From the NCBI GenBank assembly GCA_902793195.1, contig CADBCS010000009.1:57080-121079 (forward strand): DNA of 64,000 nt, given 5' to 3'. Source of the DNA: an uncultured Coriobacteriaceae bacterium (GTDB taxonomy: Bacteria; Actinomycetota; Coriobacteriia; Coriobacteriales; Atopobiaceae). Both the position numbers and the translations under genes were made by a program. This document shows, piece after piece, positions 34,824 to 42,952 of the stretch; position 1 is the stretch's first letter; each line of letters starts with the position of its first letter. A model generated the notes under the pieces. The model searched no databases and was not told where the DNA came from. It saw only the letters and a program-made list of their open reading frames with translations.

Positions 34824-35882
34824 ATGGATTCCTACATAGCAAGCCTGCGCATGGCGCCCGAAGATGAGGAAGCGGCCCGACGGGCGCGTGACCGGTGGAA
34901 TGCGGTGGCCAAGCCCATCGGCTCGCTAGGCCTTCTGGAGGATGCCGTCGTGCGCATTGCCGGTCTGGTGGGAACCGAGCGGGTGGACATCTCGAGGCGT
35001 TGCGCCGTGGTGTTCTGCGCCGACAACGGAGTCGTGGCCCAAGGCGTGACGCAGTGCGGGTCGGAGGTCTCCGCGATCGTGGCGGGAAGCATCGCACGCG
35101 GGACGTCCTCCATCTGCCGGATGGGGGCGGTCGCAGACCTGGATTGGCTGGCGGTGGACGTGGGCCTGCTCGAGCATCCCAACGTGGAGGGCCTGGTGAG
35201 CAGGCGCGTGCGAGCGGGAACATTCGACATCACCCGTGGCCCGGCAATGACCCGGCAACAGGCGGTTCAGGCTATGCGCGTGGGCGTGGACCTGGTCGGC
35301 GAGCTTGCGGGACGGGGCAACAGGCTCCTGGTGGCTGGCGAGATGGGAATTGGCAACACGACCACCGCGGCGGCCATTGCATGCGCGTTCACTGGCATGG
35401 GGCCTGCCGACCTCGTGGGGCGGGGCGCTGGCCTGGGCGAGTCGGGCCTTGCGCGCAAGCGCGAGGCGGTGGCGGAGGCGTTGCGGGTAAATCGGCCCGA
35501 CCCCCACGACGCCATGGACGTGATCTGCAAGGTGGGGGGACTCGACATCGCCGGCATGTGCGGCATGTTCCTGGGCGGGGCGGTCCATCGCGTCCCCGTG
35601 ATCGTCGATGGCCTCGTCAGCGTGGTCGCCGCCTACTGCGCCTGCCAGCTGCGCCCGGAGTGCAGTAATGCCATGATCGCCTCCCACGTGTCCGCGGAGC
35701 CGGCTGCTTCCGTACTGCTCGACCGGCTGGGGCTGCGTCCCGTCATCGACGCCGGCATGAGGTTGGGGGAGGGTACCGGGGCGGCATGTCTGGTTCCGCT
35801 GCTCGACATGGCCCTGGCACTGTATGACGGCTCCACGTTTTCGGACTATGGCATGCGGGCATACGAGGAGCGTCCCCAATGA
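34824..35882 (+). CDS. cobT: Nicotinate-nucleotide-dimethylbenzimidazole phosphoribosyltransferase CobT
   Basis: A 352-residue enzyme that activates the lower ligand base. It has KPIGSLGLLEDAVVRIAG, VVFCADNGVVAQGVTQCGSEV, the phosphate loop GEMGIGNTTTAAAI and GAGLGESGLARKREAV. The C-terminal DAGMRLGEGTGAACLVPLLD contains the catalytic Glu. Of several in-frame ATGs, I chose 34824 because GGGGAGG lies 6 nt upstream and the length is canonical. It overlaps cobC by 4 bp. Confidence 0.95.
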   Translation: MDSYIASLRMAPEDEEAARRARDRWNAVAKPIGSLGLLEDAVVRIAGLVGTERVDISRRCAVVFCADNGVVAQGVTQCGSEVSAIVAGSIARGTSSICRMGAVADLDWLAVDVGLLEHPNVEGLVSRRVRAGTFDITRGPAMTRQQAVQAMRVGVDLVGELAGRGNRLLVAGEMGIGNTTTAAAIACAFTGMGPADLVGRGAGLGESGLARKREAVAEALRVNRPDPHDAMDVICKVGGLDIAGMCGMFLGGAVHRVPVIVDGLVSVVAAYCACQLRPECSNAMIASHVSAEPAASVLLDRLGLRPVIDAGMRLGEGTGAACLVPLLDMALALYDGSTFSDYGMRAYEERPQ

Positions 35883-36496
35883 GGCTGCTGCTGTTGCGCC
35901 ACGGGGCGACGCGGGGAAACGAGCTTCGCCAATACGTGGGACGCCGCACGGACGAGCCGCTCTCGGACGAGGGCCGCGCGCAGTGCGAGCGTGCCGGCGC
36001 GGACACGAGCGTTAGGAGGGTGTATGCCAGCCCCATGCGCCGTGCCGTGCAGACGGCCCGGCTGTGCTTTCCCCGCGCGCGCCTGCGGCTGGTCGAGGAT
36101 CTGGCCGAGTTCGACTTCGGCGCGTTCGAGGGGAGATGTGCGGACGAGTTGTGGCACGACGCCGCATACCGTTCCTGGGTGGACGGTGACTGCCGGCGAC
36201 GTTGCCCGGGCGGCGAGTCGATGGAGTCGTTTGCAAAGCGCACGGCCGACGCCCTGGCATCGGCATTGCTCGAGGCGTCACGGTCGGGTGAGTCGAGGGT
36301 GGCGGTCGTCGCACACGGCGGTACCGTGATGGCGGCGATGTGCCGCTTCGCCGATGGTGCGGCCGGTCTGGACTCCTATTTCGACTGGCATGTCCAAACC
36401 TGCGAGGGCTATGTCGTGGACGTGCGCATGGAGAGCATGCGGATGGTATTTGCCAATCCACAACGGATCAAAGACGTGCGGTCCCTGCCGTGGTAG
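35879..36496 (+). CDS. cobC: Alpha-ribazole phosphatase-like histidine phosphatase CobC
   Basis: A 205-residue phosphoglycerate-mutase-like phosphatase with the catalytic RHGAT (His8), VYASPMRRAVQTA, FDFGAFEGR and the second catalytic His in VVAHGG. At the end of a cobalamin operon this is most likely CobC, removing phosphate from alpha-ribazole phosphate or adenosylcobalamin 5'-phosphate. It is the last forward gene and lies 10 bp from a convergent gene. Confidence 0.88.
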   Translation: MRLLLLRHGATRGNELRQYVGRRTDEPLSDEGRAQCERAGADTSVRRVYASPMRRAVQTARLCFPRARLRLVEDLAEFDFGAFEGRCADELWHDAAYRSWVDGDCRRRCPGGESMESFAKRTADALASALLEASRSGESRVAVVAHGGTVMAAMCRFADGAAGLDSYFDWHVQTCEGYVVDVRMESMRMVFANPQRIKDVRSLPW

Positions 36497-36506
36497 GACC
36501 AGACGT

Positions 36507-37100
36507 CTACGTGCGCAGGGCGCGTGCCACCCGCAGTGAGATGGGAACTGCGAGCGCCGCGACGGCGATTCCCGCCACGACGAGCAACGGAACCGGCGGA
36601 AGGCGGATCTCGGCAGGCGAATCCGCCCGCGTCGCGCCAGGGGTGTCGAAGGTAATGCGATAGCTGACCTCGTGCGGTTCGCTCATGGCGGTCGTGTCGG
36701 CCACGACGTCGAGCGGCTCGTCGAGGGAGGGGACGGGAATCTCGAAGGTGGAGTTGCCCTCCTCGTTGGTGGGAAGGAAGCGCTGCCCTCCCACGACCAT
36801 GTAGTCGTAGTGGGGGCTTGACCACACGATCGTCGCCCTTGCCTCTCCGTGCTCCACGGTCACCGTTGCGGGGGAGGAGATGCTGGCGCGCCCGGTTCCG
36901 CCCTCGAGCGTTACCGGCACAAGATAGGTCCCGTCTTGCAGGTTGGCGGCAGCACCGCGTGCGACCGCATCCGCATGGACGGGTGTGGGGAGCAGGCACA
37001 GAGCGAGGATGAGGATGGTGGCGAGAAACGCGCGCGTACGTATGGCCAAGACGAGCACCCCCTTGGTCGAAGCCTTGTTGGACGACACCAACCATAGCAT
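36507..37100 (-). CDS. Secreted, C-terminally anchored NEAT-like protein
   Basis: A protein of up to 197 residues. A signal peptide (FLATILILALCLLPTPVHA) is followed by one domain of ~105 residues: LQDGTYLVPVTL, SPATVTVEHGEARATIVWSS, PHYDYMVVGG, STFEIPVPSL and PHEVSYRITF. A C-terminal membrane helix (LLVVAGIAVAALAVPISL) and short basic tail follow. The pattern is that of the extracellular domains that accompany FecB-type uptake systems. The start is uncertain: ATG 37100 lies 3 bp after dinB, and a TTG 17 codons on has a better ribosome-binding site. It could present a tetrapyrrole to the importer; this is inference. Confidence 0.6.
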   Translation of the reverse strand: MLWLVSSNKASTKGVLVLAIRTRAFLATILILALCLLPTPVHADAVARGAAANLQDGTYLVPVTLEGGTGRASISSPATVTVEHGEARATIVWSSPHYDYMVVGGQRFLPTNEEGNSTFEIPVPSLDEPLDVVADTTAMSEPHEVSYRITFDTPGATRADSPAEIRLPPVPLLVVAGIAVAALAVPISLRVARALRT

Positions 37101-37103
37101 GCC

Positions 37104-38381
37104 CTATGCGAAGAAGCTCACGGGATGCACCACGTTCTCCTGTTGGGGGTCGAGCGACGAGAGGCGGGGGTCGACCAGCTCCGATAGGCGCCGCACCGCA
37201 TGGTTGCCATAGCGCGACCTCAGCTCGTCGATGGCCCGGTCGAGGTCGAGCAGCTGCTGGCGTCTGCCCTCCTCGCCAAAGAGGTCGAGCTGGGGATGGG
37301 GGTCGGCGGGGGAGAGGTTGCTCGCCCGGACGCCGAGCGCGCGCAGCCTCTCGCCATGGGCGAAGTCCCAGTCCGCCACGAGCAGGTCTGTTGCGGCGGA
37401 GCAGATCTCGCGCGTGAGCTGGGTCGGCTTGGCGAGCGTCGTCTGCCGGGAGCGCGAGGCGAGCGTCTTGAAGTCGCGCCCATAGGCGCCTATGGTTCGG
37501 GCCGCGAGGCCCTGCGCGCGCAGGCGCTGCGCCACGCTCTCTCCCATGAGCCAGATGACCTGGCGCGCCGTGGTGGCGTCCTCTATGTCGAAGGGCGTGG
37601 TGATGCCGTTGCCAACGCCCTTCACCTCACGCCACACGTCGTTGAGGTTGGGGTCGTATGGTCGCACCGGGGCGTCGTCGAGTCCGCGCGCAAAGGCCTG
37701 GAGTATCTGTCCCACCTTGCCGAACACGCGGCGAATGGCCTGGTCGTCCGCGTGAGCGAGTTGCCCGATGGTGAGGATGCCCAGGTTGTGCAGCTTCCGC
37801 TCGGTGGCAGGGCCCACATAGAGCAGGTTGCGCACGGGGGAGGGCCAGACGAGCCGCGGCGCGTCGCGCGGCGTGATGCAGGTGAGTCCGTCGGGCTTTT
37901 GGTAGTCGCTCGCGAACTTGGCGAACACCTTGTTCCAGCTGATGCCCACCGAGACCGTGCATCCAAGCTCCTCGGGCATCCGCTCGCTGATCTCCTGGGC
38001 AACGAGCAGGGCGTCCCCCGCGACGAGGCGTGCCGAATGGGTGATGTCGAGCCATGCCTCGTCGAGGCCGAAGGGCTCCACGAGGTCGGTGTACTCGTTG
38101 TAGATCGCCCGCGCGAGGCGGCTGTAGCGCATGTAGAGCCCGTATCGCGGAGGCACGACAATGGCCTCGGGACAGGCACGTCTGGCCTGCCAGAGGGTCA
38201 TGGCCGTCTTGACACCGCGACGCTTGGCGGGATAGTTCGCGGTGAGCACGATGCCATGGCGCTTCTCCTCGTCGCCACCAACGATGACGGGATGGCCCTT
38301 GAGCTCGGGGTTCTCGGCCATCTCGACGCTCGCGTAGAAGCAGTTCATGTCGACGTGCAGTATCGTTCGGTCAAAGGTCAC
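37104..38381 (-). CDS. dinB: DNA polymerase IV (DinB)
   Basis: A 425-residue Y-family translesion polymerase. It has ILHVDMNCFYASVE (metal Asp), PVIVGGDEEKRHGIVLTANYPAKRRGVKTAM and PFGLDEAWLDIT (catalytic Asp-Glu). The thumb and little-finger domains follow, and a C-terminal clamp-binding-like stretch PQLDLFGEE is present (QLDLF type). The GTG at 38381 with GAGGAGG 5 nt upstream gives the canonical start. A LexA-type operator lies just upstream, so it is probably SOS-induced. It is followed after 3 bp by the NEAT-like gene. Confidence 0.94.
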   Translation of the reverse strand: MTFDRTILHVDMNCFYASVEMAENPELKGHPVIVGGDEEKRHGIVLTANYPAKRRGVKTAMTLWQARRACPEAIVVPPRYGLYMRYSRLARAIYNEYTDLVEPFGLDEAWLDITHSARLVAGDALLVAQEISERMPEELGCTVSVGISWNKVFAKFASDYQKPDGLTCITPRDAPRLVWPSPVRNLLYVGPATERKLHNLGILTIGQLAHADDQAIRRVFGKVGQILQAFARGLDDAPVRPYDPNLNDVWREVKGVGNGITTPFDIEDATTARQVIWLMGESVAQRLRAQGLAARTIGAYGRDFKTLASRSRQTTLAKPTQLTREICSAATDLLVADWDFAHGERLRALGVRASNLSPADPHPQLDLFGEEGRRQQLLDLDRAIDELRSRYGNHAVRRLSELVDPRLSSLDPQQENVVHPVSFFA

Positions 38382-38396
38382 GGCTCCTCCTCTGCT

Positions 38397-38410
38397 AGAA
38401 CGAGTGTTCT
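38397..38410. promoter_or_regulatory. LexA (SOS) operator upstream of dinB
   Basis: AGAACGAGTGTTCT is a palindrome matching the Gram-positive SOS box GAAC-N4-GTTC exactly. It lies 15 nt upstream of the dinB start codon, covering the leader. Confidence 0.75.
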
Positions 38411-38555
38411 TGCACAGTATGCCATGGGCCCGGGACACAAACGAGACGGGTTCTTTGCGAGAACATCCCCCCTTGGCGGGGCATGTCGTGTAGTATGGGT
38501 TCGCCCACCAACAAGCTGGTGGCGACGCACAGCCAACGCGAGAAGAGGGATGAGG

Positions 38556-39491
38556 ATGGGACAGGAGATTTCGTCCGCGGCGGTCATTGGGTTTGGCGCG
38601 ACCGGAGCGCCTTTGTCGGACCTGCTTTGGTCCTTGCTGGGCGAGAGCTTTCGCCTGGTCGCCACCGGCGCACGTCGAGCGGACCTTGAGTCCCAGGTGG
38701 TCACGGTAAACGGCAAGGCGTTTGGCGCGGGCCTCATTCCCAGTGACGACGGGTGGGGGACGCCGGAGCTGCTGGTCATCTGCGTCAAGAACTACAGCCT
38801 CCCAAGCGCCATGGCCGACATGCGTGCCTCCATTGGCCCCGACACGGTGCTGCTCCCGCTGCAGAACGGCATCTATGCGTGCGACTTCTTTAGGCGGGAG
38901 TTTCCCCAGAACATGGTCCTGCGTGGTTTCGTGCAAGGTCCCAACACCCGAAGGCGCGGCAATGCCATTCGCTACACGAATCCCGGAACGGTGCACTTTG
39001 GGACGAGTCGCGCGGACAAGTGGGAGATGGTCCAGCGCGTGCGCGATACGTTTGCCCAGGCGGGCATTCCGTCGGTGGTCGAGGACGACATCGAGCGTTC
39101 GGTGTGGCGCAAGTGGATGCTCAACGTCGCGGGCAACACCATTACGGCGCTGACGTCGGCAGACTACTCGGACTTCCGATGGGATCCGGAGCTGGTGAGG
39201 CTGTGCCGCGCGAGCATGGACGAGTTCTTGCTCGTCGCGCATGCCGAGGGCGTCGCGCTCGACGAGGGCGACGTGGACGAGATCGTCGAATACTACACCT
39301 CGTACGAGGGCAGCAAGAGGACCTCGATGCTCGAGGACGTCCTTGCGCGCAGGAGGACCGAGAACGAGTTTTTGGCGGGCGAGCTCGTGCGCAGGGCGCA
39401 AAGGCTCAACATCGACGTGCCGGTTACGCGCACGCTCTATGGCCTCATGCACGTTAAGGAAGAGCTCTATCGCAACGGCAGCCACTCATAG
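38556..39491 (+). CDS. Ketopantoate reductase family (PanE/ApbA) oxidoreductase
   Basis: A 311-residue NADPH-dependent dehydrogenase. The Rossmann GFGATGAPLSDLL lies at residues 10-22. ICVKNYSLPSAMADMRASIGPDTVLLPLQNGI and SVWRKWMLNVAGNTITALT (catalytic Lys) are typical of 2-dehydropantoate 2-reductases. The family includes other 2-hydroxyacid enzymes, so substrate is not certain, and no panB or panC gene is nearby. ATG 38556 is chosen for its spacing to AGAAGAGGG. A CCACCA/TGGTGG hairpin (38505-38522) lies in the leader. Confidence 0.82.
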   Translation: MGQEISSAAVIGFGATGAPLSDLLWSLLGESFRLVATGARRADLESQVVTVNGKAFGAGLIPSDDGWGTPELLVICVKNYSLPSAMADMRASIGPDTVLLPLQNGIYACDFFRREFPQNMVLRGFVQGPNTRRRGNAIRYTNPGTVHFGTSRADKWEMVQRVRDTFAQAGIPSVVEDDIERSVWRKWMLNVAGNTITALTSADYSDFRWDPELVRLCRASMDEFLLVAHAEGVALDEGDVDEIVEYYTSYEGSKRTSMLEDVLARRRTENEFLAGELVRRAQRLNIDVPVTRTLYGLMHVKEELYRNGSHS

Positions 39492-39608
39492 GAGGCTCGC
39501 AGGGCACCTGCCGGGTAATGTGTGAACTCCTCGCAGACGACGTGGCTTTCAGCTGGCCATCACAATCGGCGGCTATCATATCGCCACACCTTATTGGGAG
39601 GAGTGTAT

Positions 39609-40595
39609 ATGAAGTCTTGGAACTCAATTGCCCGTCGATTGCTTGCGGCCGTCGCCGCCATCGGGCTCGTGTGCGCGATGCTTCCCGCCTCGGCATATGC
39701 CGACTCGAGCCGCGTCGTCACGCTCGGTGCCGACCTGTCCGCAGAGCAGCGGGCCACCGTGCTCAAGTTCTTTGGGCTCACCGAGGACGACCTGTCCAAG
39801 CTCGAGGTCGTTACCGTAAACAACAATGACGAACGGGCTCATCTGGCGGATTCGATAGACTCCGACATCATTGGCAACAAGACCTTTTCCTGCTCGTACA
39901 TCGAGCCCACCCAGTCCGGGGGCATCTATGTGCGTACGGCAAACCTCACCTACGTCACCAACCACATGCTGTACAACGCCCTGCAGACGGCAGGCGTCAA
40001 GAACTGCAACCTGGTCGTAACGGCGCCGTTCCCGGTGTCGGGCACCGGTGCGCTCACGGGCGTCTTTATGGCGTACGAGGCCCAGGGCGCGCAGCTCGAC
40101 GAGAGGAAGGAGGAGGCGGCCACGCAGGAGCTCGTCACCACGGCCGAGCTCGGCGAGGAATACGGGGACGCGATTCCCGAGGTGATCTCGGAGGTCAAGG
40201 ACGAGGTCGTGTCCAGCACGCAGGACATGTCCGACGACGAGATTCGTGAGCTCATCCGCAACGAGGCTGCCTCGAGGGGCATCACGCTCTCGGACGAGGA
40301 CCTCAACAAGATCATCGACATCATCAACGGCATTAAGGACCTCGACTACGACCCCGAGACGTTTAGGAGCACGCTCGCCGACTTCGAGGCCAAGCTCAAG
40401 GAGCTCACCCAGAGCTCCGAGGAGGCCGGTGGCATCCTCAAGGCCATAGAGGACTTCTTCAAGGGCATTGGTGACTTCTTTGCCGGCCTGTTCAACGGCG
40501 GGTCGGCGCCCAGCACGCAGGACATAAAGGAAAGTGCCGAGGACTTCTTCAACAGCTTTGACTCCTCCGTCTTCCAATGGGACTCCACCACCTAA
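39609..40595 (+). CDS. Secreted DUF1002 family protein
   Basis: A 328-residue exported protein (signal peptide residues 1-32, cleavage after SAYA). It fits the DUF1002 family: VVTLGADLSAEQRATVLKFFG at the N-terminus, then VTVNNNDERAHLAD, KTFSCSYIEPT, GIYVRTANLTYVTNHMLYNALQTAGVKNCNLVVTAPFPVSGTGALTG. The C-terminal third is acidic and helical. GGGAGGAG precedes the ATG. Function is unknown. It is monocistronic with its own terminator. Confidence 0.8.
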   Translation: MKSWNSIARRLLAAVAAIGLVCAMLPASAYADSSRVVTLGADLSAEQRATVLKFFGLTEDDLSKLEVVTVNNNDERAHLADSIDSDIIGNKTFSCSYIEPTQSGGIYVRTANLTYVTNHMLYNALQTAGVKNCNLVVTAPFPVSGTGALTGVFMAYEAQGAQLDERKEEAATQELVTTAELGEEYGDAIPEVISEVKDEVVSSTQDMSDDEIRELIRNEAASRGITLSDEDLNKIIDIINGIKDLDYDPETFRSTLADFEAKLKELTQSSEEAGGILKAIEDFFKGIGDFFAGLFNGGSAPSTQDIKESAEDFFNSFDSSVFQWDSTT

Positions 40596-40630
40596 CCATC
40601 ACCCAACGCCTGTCGCAACGCCTAAGCCAT

Positions 40631-40665
40631 GGGCGCCACCCCGAATGTCGGGATGGCGCCCTTTT
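40631..40665 (+). terminator. Terminator after the DUF1002 gene
   Basis: GGGCGCCA (40631-40638) pairs with TGGCGCCC and an inner CCC/GGG pair, followed by TTTT. It lies between convergent DUF1002 and pyk genes. Confidence 0.75.
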
Positions 40666-40714
40666 GGTTGTGCCGTGCTGATTGCGTTTCTTGCGCACGC
40701 GGCGCTGCGCAGGC

Positions 40715-42250
40715 CTACAGGAGTGCCTGCGCGATCATGCACACGTTGGTGTTGGTGTTGGTGTCTCCGGTGAGCGGCGAGCTGAGCGGGTCTCCCGCGG
40801 TGATGACGACGATGTCGTCGAAATGGATGTAGCCGGCACGCATTACGGTGCGAAGGGCGTCGTAGCACGTGCGTGCCAATCCCTCCTGCTCCTTGGCGAG
40901 GATGCCCTCAACGCCCCAATAGAACTGGACCCTGCGTACGGTACGCTCGAACTGGGACGTTGCGAAGATGGGCAGCCTGGGCCTAAAGCCCGAGACGATG
41001 CGTGCCGTCCTGCCGCTGTTGGTGGGGCACAGGATGGCCACGGCATCCACGCGACGCGCCATCTCGACGGCGGAGTAGCACGTCGCGCCGCTCACATTTC
41101 CCATTCCCTTGCGGTCGTGGTACTCGAAGCGCTCCGACAGATAGCGCTCGGTCTGCATGCAGATCTCGGCCATGGTGCGTACGGACTGGACGGGATAGGC
41201 GCCTGCGGCTGTCTCGCCGGACAGCATGACGCAGTCGGTTCCGTCGTAGATGGCGTTTGCGACGTCGTTGACCTCGGCCCTGGTGGGTCGTGGGTTGCGA
41301 ATCATGGAGTCGAGCATTTGGGTGGCGGTGATCACGGGCTTGTAGGCGCGGTTGCACTTGGCGATGATGTCCTTCTGCAGGCGTGGCACCTCGGCCGGGG
41401 GCATCTCGACGCCCAGGTCGCCACGAGCGACCATGATTCCGTCGGACTCGTCCAAGATCTCGTCGAAGTGCTCGACGGCGAGGGCAGACTCGATCTTGGA
41501 GAAGACGAGCATGTCCGCGCACCCAAAGCGTCCGCAGAGGTCGCGCACCTCGCGCACGGCGGAGGCATCGCGAACGAACGAGACGGCCACCGCGTCGACC
41601 TGCAGCTCGCACGCGAATCGCAGGTCCCTGCGGTCCTGCTCGGTGACGGAGGGGAGGCTCGTCACGACATTGGGGACGTTGACGCCCTTGTGCTCTCCCA
41701 AGAATCCGCCGTTCGTCACCTGACAGAGAATCTCGTCGCCGCTTACGCTCAGCACCTCCAGGCCAATGAGTCCGTCGTCAATAAAGATTCTCGAACCGGG
41801 CTCCACCTCCTGCGGTAGCGACTGATAGTCAAGGGAGAAGCGCTCCTTGGTTGCCAGGATGGGGTGTGTCGTGATGGTAACCGTCTCGCCGGAGACGAGC
41901 GCCACGGGCTCGTGGTTGGTCGTGAGACCGGTGCGAATCTCGGGGCCCTTGGTGTCGACCATAATGGCGACCGCCGCGTTGAGCTCCTTGGCGATCCTGC
42001 GAACCTGCTCGACCGTCGCCCGGTGCTCATCGTAGGTGCTATGCGAGAAGTTGAGCCGCGCCACGCTCATGCCGCTGCGAATGAGCTCGCGCAACACGTC
42101 GTCGTCTCGTGTCGACGGTCCCAGGGTGCACACGATCGTGGTGCGTTTGACACTTGCGTCGAGTATGCCCTTGACGCTCTTTTGGGGCAGCGGCGCATGC
42201 TGGCTGTTCGTCGTCTTGTCAATCTGGCGTTCGCCTGCTGGCTCTGTCAT
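40715..42250 (-). CDS. pyk: Pyruvate kinase
   Basis: A 511-residue glycolytic enzyme making pyruvate and ATP from phosphoenolpyruvate and ADP. It has RTTIVCTLGPST, SVARLNFSHST, MVDTKGPEIRTG, FSKIESALAVEHFDEIL, IMVARGDLGVEMP and ITATQMLDSMIRNPRPTRAEVNDVANAIYDGTDCVMLSGETAAG. About 30 extra N-terminal residues precede the barrel. GAGGAGG precedes the ATG. It is convergent with DUF1002 and stands alone. Confidence 0.97.
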   Translation of the reverse strand: MTEPAGERQIDKTTNSQHAPLPQKSVKGILDASVKRTTIVCTLGPSTRDDDVLRELIRSGMSVARLNFSHSTYDEHRATVEQVRRIAKELNAAVAIMVDTKGPEIRTGLTTNHEPVALVSGETVTITTHPILATKERFSLDYQSLPQEVEPGSRIFIDDGLIGLEVLSVSGDEILCQVTNGGFLGEHKGVNVPNVVTSLPSVTEQDRRDLRFACELQVDAVAVSFVRDASAVREVRDLCGRFGCADMLVFSKIESALAVEHFDEILDESDGIMVARGDLGVEMPPAEVPRLQKDIIAKCNRAYKPVITATQMLDSMIRNPRPTRAEVNDVANAIYDGTDCVMLSGETAAGAYPVQSVRTMAEICMQTERYLSERFEYHDRKGMGNVSGATCYSAVEMARRVDAVAILCPTNSGRTARIVSGFRPRLPIFATSQFERTVRRVQFYWGVEGILAKEQEGLARTCYDALRTVMRAGYIHFDDIVVITAGDPLSSPLTGDTNTNTNVCMIAQALL

Positions 42251-42400
42251 GGAAACCTCCTCACGAATGGCTCACGCCTATAGCATACCCCCTCTTTTTC
42301 AAACTGGCCACAGGACAATTACGTGAATGCGCTATAGGGTGATTGTCGCGTGGCAGATCGGTGGGTCGGTGGGCCGAGAGAGGCGGCGGGTTGGCGGGGC

Positions 42401-42633
42401 ACGTGGCGCACGATTTCTGGTCTGAGGCGATCCCTGCCGCGTACCATTTCTGGCATGGGTGGCCCACCGTGTACCATTTCTGGTAAAAAAGCAGTCCCTG
42501 TCGCGCACGATTTCTGGCATGGGCGGCCCACCGCGCACCATTTCTGGCAAAAAGCAGTCCCTACCGCGCACGATTAACGGCCCAAATTGTGCGCGGCAGG
42601 GACCGATCTTGTCACGAAATCGTGCGCGGTGGG
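42401..42633. repeat. Repeat cluster B: eight units with ~32-bp spacing beside tRNA-Arg
   Basis: Six plus-oriented copies of CCSWMCGCGYACSATTTCTGG-like units begin near 42401, 42431, 42463, 42496, 42528 and 42559, a spacing of 30-33 bp, followed by two reversed copies near 42582 and 42613. Flanks alternate CCCT and CCCA. The junction of the last plus and first reversed copy forms a hairpin (CCCTACCGCGCACGATT against AATTGTGCGCGGCAGGG). It is the same family as the cluster at 15.7-16.0 kb. From 42261 to 42400 I see nothing beyond the pyk leader. Confidence 0.8.
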
Positions 42634-42643
42634 CGAGGACGCA

Positions 42644-42702
42644 CATGAGAAAGCTCTCCTCGGGGGAGAGCTTCGTCGTCATGGCGCACCCTAAGGGATT
42701 CG
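42644..42702. repeat. Duplicate of the tRNA-Arg 3' end and terminator (copy 1)
   Basis: This 59-bp segment repeats 42811-42872 almost exactly, lacking three A residues and with a few substitutions. It therefore contains the terminator hairpin and the last ~21 bp of the tRNA-Arg gene in the same orientation. The 108 bp between the copies hold two perfect hairpins (GCCTTGCC/GGCAAGGC at 42705-42723; CTGCACAAG/CTTGTGCAG at 42754-42777) and a T-arm-like GGGTTCGAATCCC (42785-42797). Confidence 0.75.
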
Positions 42703-42816
42703 CCGCCTTGCCTTCGGCAAGGCTCGCAGGGCTCGTCGCGGTGCTCCTCGCCCCTGCACAAGCGGTGGCTTGTGCAGCCCTCTCGGGTTCGAATCCCCGC
42801 CACAGGGACTCATGCG

Positions 42817-42843
42817 AAAAAAGCTCTCCTCGGGGGAGAGCTT
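42817..42843 (-). terminator. Terminator of tRNA-Arg
   Basis: AAGCTCTCC / GGAGAGCTT stem (42821-42829 and 42835-42843), loop TCGGG, followed on the minus strand by six T residues. Confidence 0.85.
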
Positions 42844-42851
42844 CGTCGTCA

Positions 42852-42928
<77 letters not shown>

Positions 42929-42952
42929 GTGCCCACACACTATAGCACAACG

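Noticed and set aside
42401..42633. CRISPR-like array
   Set aside because: The spacing is regular (~32 bp), but the conserved part is most of the unit, the spacers are under about 12 bp and similar to each other, orientation flips at the end, and there are no cas genes.
42785..42808. Possible second tRNA on the plus strand (T-arm-like GGGTTCGAATCCC)
   Set aside because: The T stem has mismatches and there is no matching acceptor, D arm or anticodon arm upstream, so it is at most a fragment.
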